From: Heterobasidion occidentale
Lineage: Eukaryota; Basidiomycota; Agaricomycetes; Russulales; Bondarzewiaceae
NCBI GenBank assembly: GCA_039111635.1
Contig: JBCAQO010000044.1
Location: forward strand, 1 to 50,673
Reading direction: 5' to 3'
DNA: 50,673 nt
A model generated the notes under the pieces. That model was not told the DNA's origin, did no database searches, and was given only the letters and a program-made list of their open reading frames with translations. The position numbers and the translations under genes were made by a program. Positions 44,704-50,673 of the stretch are shown here, in pieces. Each line of letters starts with the position of its first letter. Within the stretch, counting starts at the first letter, position 1.

Positions 44704-47055
44704 TCAGTTTATCCATAGAGCACGGTCTACAGACACGTTGTGACGATCGATCTCTCGCTTCGCCTTCAAGACCTCAAGGCTCTTGCGTTCACTGTCCGTC
44801 TGATAACCTTCGGTTTGAGCGGAATCGGTCCGCGAATGTCGCGGCTTCGGCTTGAGTAATACATCGAGTAAGTCCAGCAATATGGCCTTGAAATGGATCT
44901 CTGCCCTCGTGTGTATATCCTCACGAAGCTCACGTGGCAGCGCGCAGGGGAACATGAAATTGTGATTCGGTTTCGCCAGCCACTTGCGCGCACCTAATTC
45001 GGAATTCACGAAATGGCAGACAGGGCATGCGAGTTTAGACGTGCCGACGTAGCAGGGGTCTATGTCGCTCTGTAAATCTCCATGTCAATATTGGCATTGG
45101 AAGGTGTAGGGGGTGAAAACTTTCCGGATTAACACCATGTGCAGCAAGCAACATGCTCCCATTGTCCAGGTTCTTCCCGTCCAGGACGCTAGCCAAGAGA
45201 CACTCGCAATGGATACTCCCTTGGAACATGGGAGTCGGCGATAGTAAATTCTTGCAGTGGCGGCTAATTGAGCTCCCCGCCTTCTCGGCGTCCCTCGTCA
45301 TCAATAATTTGAGTTCGTCGATCACTGTCTTCGTGCGAGCAGTCTCGTCGTTCTCGCTCAATACCTCCTTCACCACCTCTTCCCAGGGTGCCATGTCTGT
45401 CCCAGGATGTTCGGCAGAAATGACAGTGTAAGTGATGTTCGAAGATACTGTGCCGAACCCACGAGACCGTGAACAGCGAATGGTATCACAACCTGTCGAC
45501 GCAGCCACTGCTTGTATGCGTCAATCGGTGTCGAGCCCACAGTGACGAACATATCTGTATCATCGTCGTCCACCACTGCTTGTTCCTCCCACGTATTTGG
45601 CTGGCCCTGGGACTCTCTAGATGGTGTGGTATACTTGGGTTCTGTACCTGCGAAGGGATGGTCGAATATATCGGGAATGGCGAGAGTCAGGTAGTCTGCG
45701 AAAGCGTTGGAATATGCAAATGCTTCCAAAAGAGTGACATAAAGCCAGGTCTTGTTCATCATCGCGCCGAAATTGTCTGGCTGGGCTTTGGAAATCTCGT
45801 CCAAACAGGTCTGATAGCCTTTCAGAGCCAAGCACAAGGTATGATGGAAGGCCACGCATGTCTCCTTGACAAAAAGAACGTCATTGTTCTGCGCTCGGGT
45901 TTTCAACTCGAGTCCTCCGTGCTCCACGCCGAAAAGGTCGATGCCCCACCAACGTGCTATGAGCTCTCCAGAAAGGACTTGGTCCCGTTCTTTGCGTAAT
46001 GTAGACTTCTTCTTGAATAGTTCAGGCAATCTGTCAGGTTCGGCATTCAAGATCTTGCTGAGGAAGGCGGTAGATCGTACACCTGAGTCGAGAGCGCATC
46101 TTGCGGTAGCCACGAGAAACGACGTGAACGCCCAGGCTGTAAGGTGTGGTGTCCTCTTTCTTGAGTAACTCGATCACCTCCGAGACGTGCTCATCAAACT
46201 TCATGCTTTATGAACTATGTCAGAAAGGTTATCATTCGATAGAAAGTTCGCACTCACTTCTTTTGTTCATTTAACATGGCCTTTGTAAATGGCACGACAT
46301 CCTGTCCCCGATCCTCCTCATTCGTCTCCGATTTACCCTTCATTGCTACTGACCGATTCATCTTCCCTCTCGACGGCTCTGTCGCCCCCGTCCTCGCCTC
46401 TGAGCTTATGCTCCTTGTGGTCATCGCCTCATCTGTCGCAGCAGTTGTCCTCGTCCTCACTTGAGACTCTGTCTCCAATCTCACTCTCTTCTCCACTTTC
46501 GCTTGAACCTCCGATTTCAGAACTTTCTTTCCCTTCTCCGCGCCCGTCCCGTCGCCCGTCGTCTTCGTCTTTGCTGCGAGATCGGTCTTCCCTCTCGCCT
46601 CATTGGGGTGTGTCGGATTGGTGGTAATGATGCAGTTATGCATTACTTGGTCTTCCGCGCATTCTATGGAAGCGTCTATGTCGCGTTGATGTGAGACCGA
46701 GACGACGAGGCTGACGTTAGCGCCTCTGCATACCTGCCGCCACAGCCACCACTTCGCGGTCTCTGACAAGCAGTGTAGCAAGCTGATCGAGCAATCGGTG
46801 CTGTGACTGGGGCCTTTCGACGACTTGTCTCTTGTCTTTGTAGACCGTCTGCGTCTGGGATAGCGAATTATTTTGTCCTCGAAGATAAAGGATAACCATG
46901 ATCAAGGTGGTGATGGTTTTGAACTTGTTGATCTTGTTGACCAGGGACTCGGACGCGTTCATGATTTCGACGATAGTAAAGGCGGGGAATGGGAACTGAA
47001 GCTCGGAGACAGGACGTAGTAAGCAAAGGTAGCAGTGAATGTGGGGTGACGCCAT
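44704..47055 (-). CDS. Deaminase-like protein (OTT_1508-type fold, fungal expansion)
   Basis: The zinc-site signature is clear: SIHCECLLASVL (His and Glu of the active site) and, after an intron with donor GTTAAT, PCYVGTSKLACPVCHF (the Cys pair). This is the pattern of OTT_1508-like nucleic-acid deaminases that are expanded in fungi; substrate unknown. The ATG at 47055 gives MASPHIHCYLCLLRP, then a helical N-terminal region (LDQLATLLVRDREVVAVAA), a Lys/Thr/Glu-rich disordered part encoded at 46.3-46.6 kb, a helical middle (TARCALDSGVRSTAFLSKIL) and the deaminase domain. An intron of about 110 nt ending in CTCAAG near 46.16 kb restores the frame before TPHLTAWAFTSFLVA. The tail ends DRALWIN. 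It is divergent from the neighbouring transposase. Confidence 0.65.
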
Positions 47056-47868
47056 ATTGACCTTCACTTACTAATATATACGTCGATTGCATCCGGAAGA
47101 GACGCGGAAGATTGATCAGGGACTATCCTGGACTATCTCGGTCAATCGCCAGTGTTCAGACAGACTCAGCAGTGCCTCAGCATCGCTTTCTCTTGATTTT
47201 AAAAATACGAAAAAATGACAGGTTGTATTCCAAGAAGCTAAGATAGGTACTGTATGTGCAACAATTGGTGGGTAGAAACACTAAAATGAGCCTGGCCGCT
47301 ACAAAGAAATCGGTTGCAACTCCGATGGAGCTCGTGCCGGCAGAATCCGTCACACGTGACGGCTACAACTCCCCTTTCCAACTCTTCACCCATCGCTGGC
47401 CCATCTTTGCTTCATTTAACTGTATACTCCCCAAGGATGGCACCTCTTCCATGGCACCTCTTCCATGTCATCTCCGAACGGCGCTTGCTCATTGCAGGCA
47501 TTGTTTGGTCATCAGCAGCTGGCTCCTTGCTCATTGCAGGGTGTTAGACTGTCTCTGTCTCAACGGCGTTTGGAGCCTCTCCAGGCACTCATCGGTGGTT
47601 CGGATGTTAGAGGGTTTTGTGGTACAAGACGGTTGACCGTAAAAATGTGATGAGCACTTTCTGGTCTTGGGTTTCTGAGTAGTCTTCTCCTCATAGAAGC
47701 TATTCTACTTCACTACAGCGCATAACGATTTGAGATCCGATCGGCAAAACACATCTTAGCGAGCGAGCGAGTCATGTCTTTCTACATATAAGCTGACAGA
47801 CCATCGCTTGCGCTGAAAGTCCCCACCCGCGCTTGTATCATTCGACCTCCTCTGGCCACACGATTTTC
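47056..47868. other. Intergenic region between the deaminase-like gene and the transposase
   Basis: About 810 bp. Holds a 14-bp tandem duplication ATGGCACCTCTTCC at 47437-47464, the third paired 15-mer at 47484-47540, and a CACTACAG at about 47710 that could be a CACTA-type element end. No gene seen. Confidence 0.5.
47484..47540 (+). promoter_or_regulatory. Paired 15-mer CTTGCTCATTGCAGG upstream of the transposase gene
   Basis: Exact copies at 47484-47498 and 47526-47540 (start-to-start 42 bp, spacer 27 bp), about 330-385 nt before the transposase ATG, in sense direction. Confidence 0.65.
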
Positions 47869-50673
47869 ATGGAATTGCCGCCGGCTTTCAGCGAGTCTTG
47901 TGTTTGCGGAAGGTCATTCTCGCTGCCATCGGCGCTCACTTACCACAGGCGCACATGTCAGAAAACCAAGAAAAGGTTTTCTGAGGCGCTAGCAAAAGCC
48001 AAAGAAGTGTGGGCTGCGAAGAAACGTCGTCGAACGGATGCTGATGGATCCAGAGCAGTTTTGGAGACAGCACCGTTGGTCGCGGAGGTCTTGGAGCCAG
48101 CATTGTCGATCGCAGAGGTCCCTACACCAGCTGTACAACAGGTGAGTTTACATCTCAAAGTTTCGCCCTCATCTGTATCTTAAGGTTTTCAGTCTATTCC
48201 ACAGTCGTCCTCCGCAAATCAAGATGACCCAAACCTTTCTCTGGCAGAACGCAGGCCTCGTAGAGCAAATACCAGGCTTCCTAAACGTTATCGTGACATG
48301 TTGCCTCAGCCCCCGGCAGCTTTACCCGTTCAGTTGCAGTCGCTATCAGAGCCATCTTCTTCCGCGTCTATAACTCCGATGCAGTCGCCTCCCACCGTAG
48401 CCTCTCTTCCGATCCACCTCAGGTGATTCAAAAGTCTTTGCGACAGATCTTGAAGTCTCCCCGAAACATTTTTGGGTTGTTTCGTCAGTATCATGCCACT
48501 GACTTTCCAGCACACGATCCCGAACGAGTCGCTGAAAAGCCTGCTTTGTCAACGCAGGATGACTCGAATGCCCTCCCTGAGTCTTCTTCTGCGCCGTCAT
48601 TCTATCCTTATCCCAATCGCTCGTCATTTCTTCTCGGTGAATGGTACTGGAACGATGGAGTACGAAAATCTCAATCGAGTTTCAAAAATCTCATCGACAT
48701 CGTCGGCAGTACCGATTTTCGCCCGGAGGACGTCAGAAAAACGCCATGGAGCAGTATTGATCGCAAGCTGGCTGGTCAGGATGAGGATAATTGGGAGGAC
48801 GAACAAGAGGAGGATGGGTGGATACACGACACCGTCAAGATATCTATCCCGTTCCACAAGAAATGTCTTCAACCAGGGGCGCAGGATTATGTCGTCACAA
48901 GTTTCCATCATCGACGGTTAGTGTCTGTGATTAAGGAAAAGATCACCAACCCGACAACCTTTCCCCACTTACATCTCGAGCCATATAAACTGCTATGCCA
49001 ACCTGGTAGTGCTCCAGAGGCAGTACAAGTCCACGGAGAAGCCTATACATCAGAGGCTTTTTTGGATGCACACAACGCTCTGCAGGAAAGTCCAGGAGAA
49101 CCAGGGTGTAGCCTTGAAAGAGTTGTCGCCGCGCTGATGTTTGCATCAGACGGCACTCATCTTTCGACCTTCGGCGATGCCAAACTGTGGCCTGCCTATC
49201 TTGCACTTGGCAATGAATCGAAGTATCGCCGGTGTAAACCATCTTGTCGTTCCTTCACTCATATAGCTTACTTCGAAAAGGTAAATCGCTTCCATTCTAC
49301 AGACGAACGACACTGACGAAACGAAATAGCTCCCGGACGCTTTCAAGGATTTTGCTGCCGAAAGAATTGGAGGAAAGGGACCCAACAGCGCTTTCATGGC
49401 CCATTGTCAGCGCGATATGTTACAGGCCCAATGGAGGCTACTCCTTGACGACGAATTTCTGCATGCCTATGCGCACGGCATTGTCATTGAGTGTTGTGAT
49501 GGAGTCAAACGACGGTTCTATCCTCGAATATTCACTTACTCTGCTGACTATCCTGAAAAGTCTGTTTTTCCCCTTTTTGATATCACGGAGTACCCCATCA
49601 CTCAATCATGTGTCCCAGGATCATTCTCGCCAGCATACGAAATCTCGGTGGTTGTCCTTGCCCACGTTGCCTGATTCCTCTATCCCGGGTGCATAACATC
49701 GGTATGCCTCAGGATATGGCACAACGGGTGTCACTGGCTCGCGTGGATGACCAACACCGTCGGGTTGTTGTGTCGCTTGCTCGGGAAATAATCTATCACA
49801 AAAATTTTGCAGTAAACAGTTCTGCCGTAGAAAAGCTGTTGAAGCCAGAATCTTTGGTCCCAACAACAGTAAGTTTCTCGCTCTATGGCGTGAACATCCA
49901 AGTAAGCTAAACATTCATCTAGAATGCATTCTCGGAAAGACTGGCACCGCTTGGTTTCAACATGTTTGACATGTTTGTTGTCGATCTCTTGCACGAAATT
50001 GAGCTTGGCGTGTGGAAGTCATTGTTTATACACCTTCTCCGCATCCTCGATTGCGAGGACGAAGGGCTAAAGCACATCTTAGACCGAAGGTATGCAGAGT
50101 CTTGTCGTCAACGACCAGGTGGCTCAATCTTCTGTCAGGTACCGACAGGTACCTTCGTTCGGTAGAGATGCGATCAAACGTATATCTAGAAATGCTTCCG
50201 AATTGAAGAGGATGGCTGCCCGAGACTATGAAGACCTTCTACAGGTAGGATCAGTTCTCCTTGACTGGTGTTTTCGTTCTGAGATCTGCTGCAGTGTTCA
50301 ATCCCCGTCTTCGAAGGACTCCTGCCTGAACCGCACAATCACCAGATCTTGCAGCTCTTGTTTGTACTGACTCACTGGCATGGACTGGCAAAACTTCGAA
50401 TGCACACCGATCACACCCTTTCCCTTTTAGCTACGCTGACCGCTGTTTTGGGAGAGCGTCTTCGAGAATTTGTCGACAACACATGCTCTGCTTTCAATAC
50501 TCGGGAGCTCGCAAAAGAGAGCGCTGCTCGACAACGACGCCAGCAAAATAAAATGGCCAAACTTCCTCGTCCTGCATCTGTGCTCGCAAGCAGTTCAGCG
50601 GATACAGCCAGAAAGCCCAAGTCATTCAATTTGGAAACTTACAAGATTCACTCTCTTGGTGACTAATGTCGAT
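47869..50673 (+). mobile_element. Plavaka-type (CACTA-like) transposase gene, 3' end beyond window
   Basis: The transposase of a basidiomycete DNA transposon. The ATG at 47869 gives MELPPAFSESCVCGRSF with an N-terminal C2H2-like finger (CVCGRSF..HRRTC). Exon joins then give RVFGLFRQY-type text, FLLGEWYWNDGVRKSQ, VQVHGEAYTSEAFLDAH, LMFASDGTHLSTFGDAKLW, YPRIFTYSADYPEK joined to IILASIRNLGGCPCPRC, FDMFVVDLLHEIELGVWKS, YRQVPSFGRDAIKRISRN and THWHGLAKLRMHTDHTLSLL. Asp and His/Glu in SDGTHLS and VDLLHEIE are candidate catalytic positions. Near 48330-48421 the frame changes. An intron with a weak donor (GTTCAG) or a one-base indel would explain it, so activity is uncertain. The frame is still open at the right edge. 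Confidence 0.8.

Noticed and set aside
46100..46260. Frameshift in the deaminase-like gene
   Set aside because: An intron ending in CTCAAG restores the frame, so no lesion is required.
47705..47720. CACTACAG as a proven CACTA terminus
   Set aside because: The opposite end lies outside the window, so the motif alone cannot be told from chance.

Overview
The window is nuclear DNA of a filamentous basidiomycete, most likely an agaricomycete. Genes are packed at its left end and cut by many 50-65 nt introns with GT..AG ends. Their products match agaricomycete families: a Mit1-type CHD remodeller, exocyst Sec8, a CBM1-GH5 cellulase, a DUF6698-type protein and a Plavaka-type transposase. No tRNA, rRNA or CRISPR array was seen.

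Layout. 1-19 kb is conserved housekeeping DNA: Mit1-like remodeller (-, runs off the left edge), lipid-droplet hydrolase LDAH (-), Sec8 (+, divergent from LDAH), a LYR-motif protein (-), a secreted GH5 endoglucanase (+) and the ribosome-export GTPase Lsg1 (+). The splice models of LDAH, LYR, GH5 and Lsg1 give coding lengths divisible by three. Sec8 is one base short, which points to a single-base frameshift. 19-27 kb carries lineage-specific genes: a DUF6698-type protein (-), a 287-aa protein ending in a SUMO-interacting-type motif (+), a Ulp2-like SUMO protease (-) and a 283-aa orphan (+).

27-41 kb is a decayed, repeat-built region. Two inverted arms (about 29.6-30.3 and 36.5-37.3 kb) each carry a broken copy of the ribonucleotide reductase small subunit gene. 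They are decorated with more than 20 copies of a 25-bp imperfect hairpin module. One side has amplified that module into a ten-copy 69-bp tandem array. Between the arms lie orphan and broken genes with a proline-coding minisatellite. A 1-kb GC-rich higher-order repeat follows at 40-41 kb.

41-50.7 kb holds an 889-aa orphan (+), a deaminase-like protein (-) and a Plavaka/CACTA-like transposase that runs off the right edge (+).

The most unusual signal is an exact 15-mer, CTTGCTCATTGCAGG. It occurs six times as three tight pairs (start-to-start 42-46 bp). Each pair lies, in sense orientation, upstream of a different gene: the SUMO protease, the 889-aa orphan and the transposase. It may be a shared promoter or 5'-leader element that links these otherwise unrelated genes.
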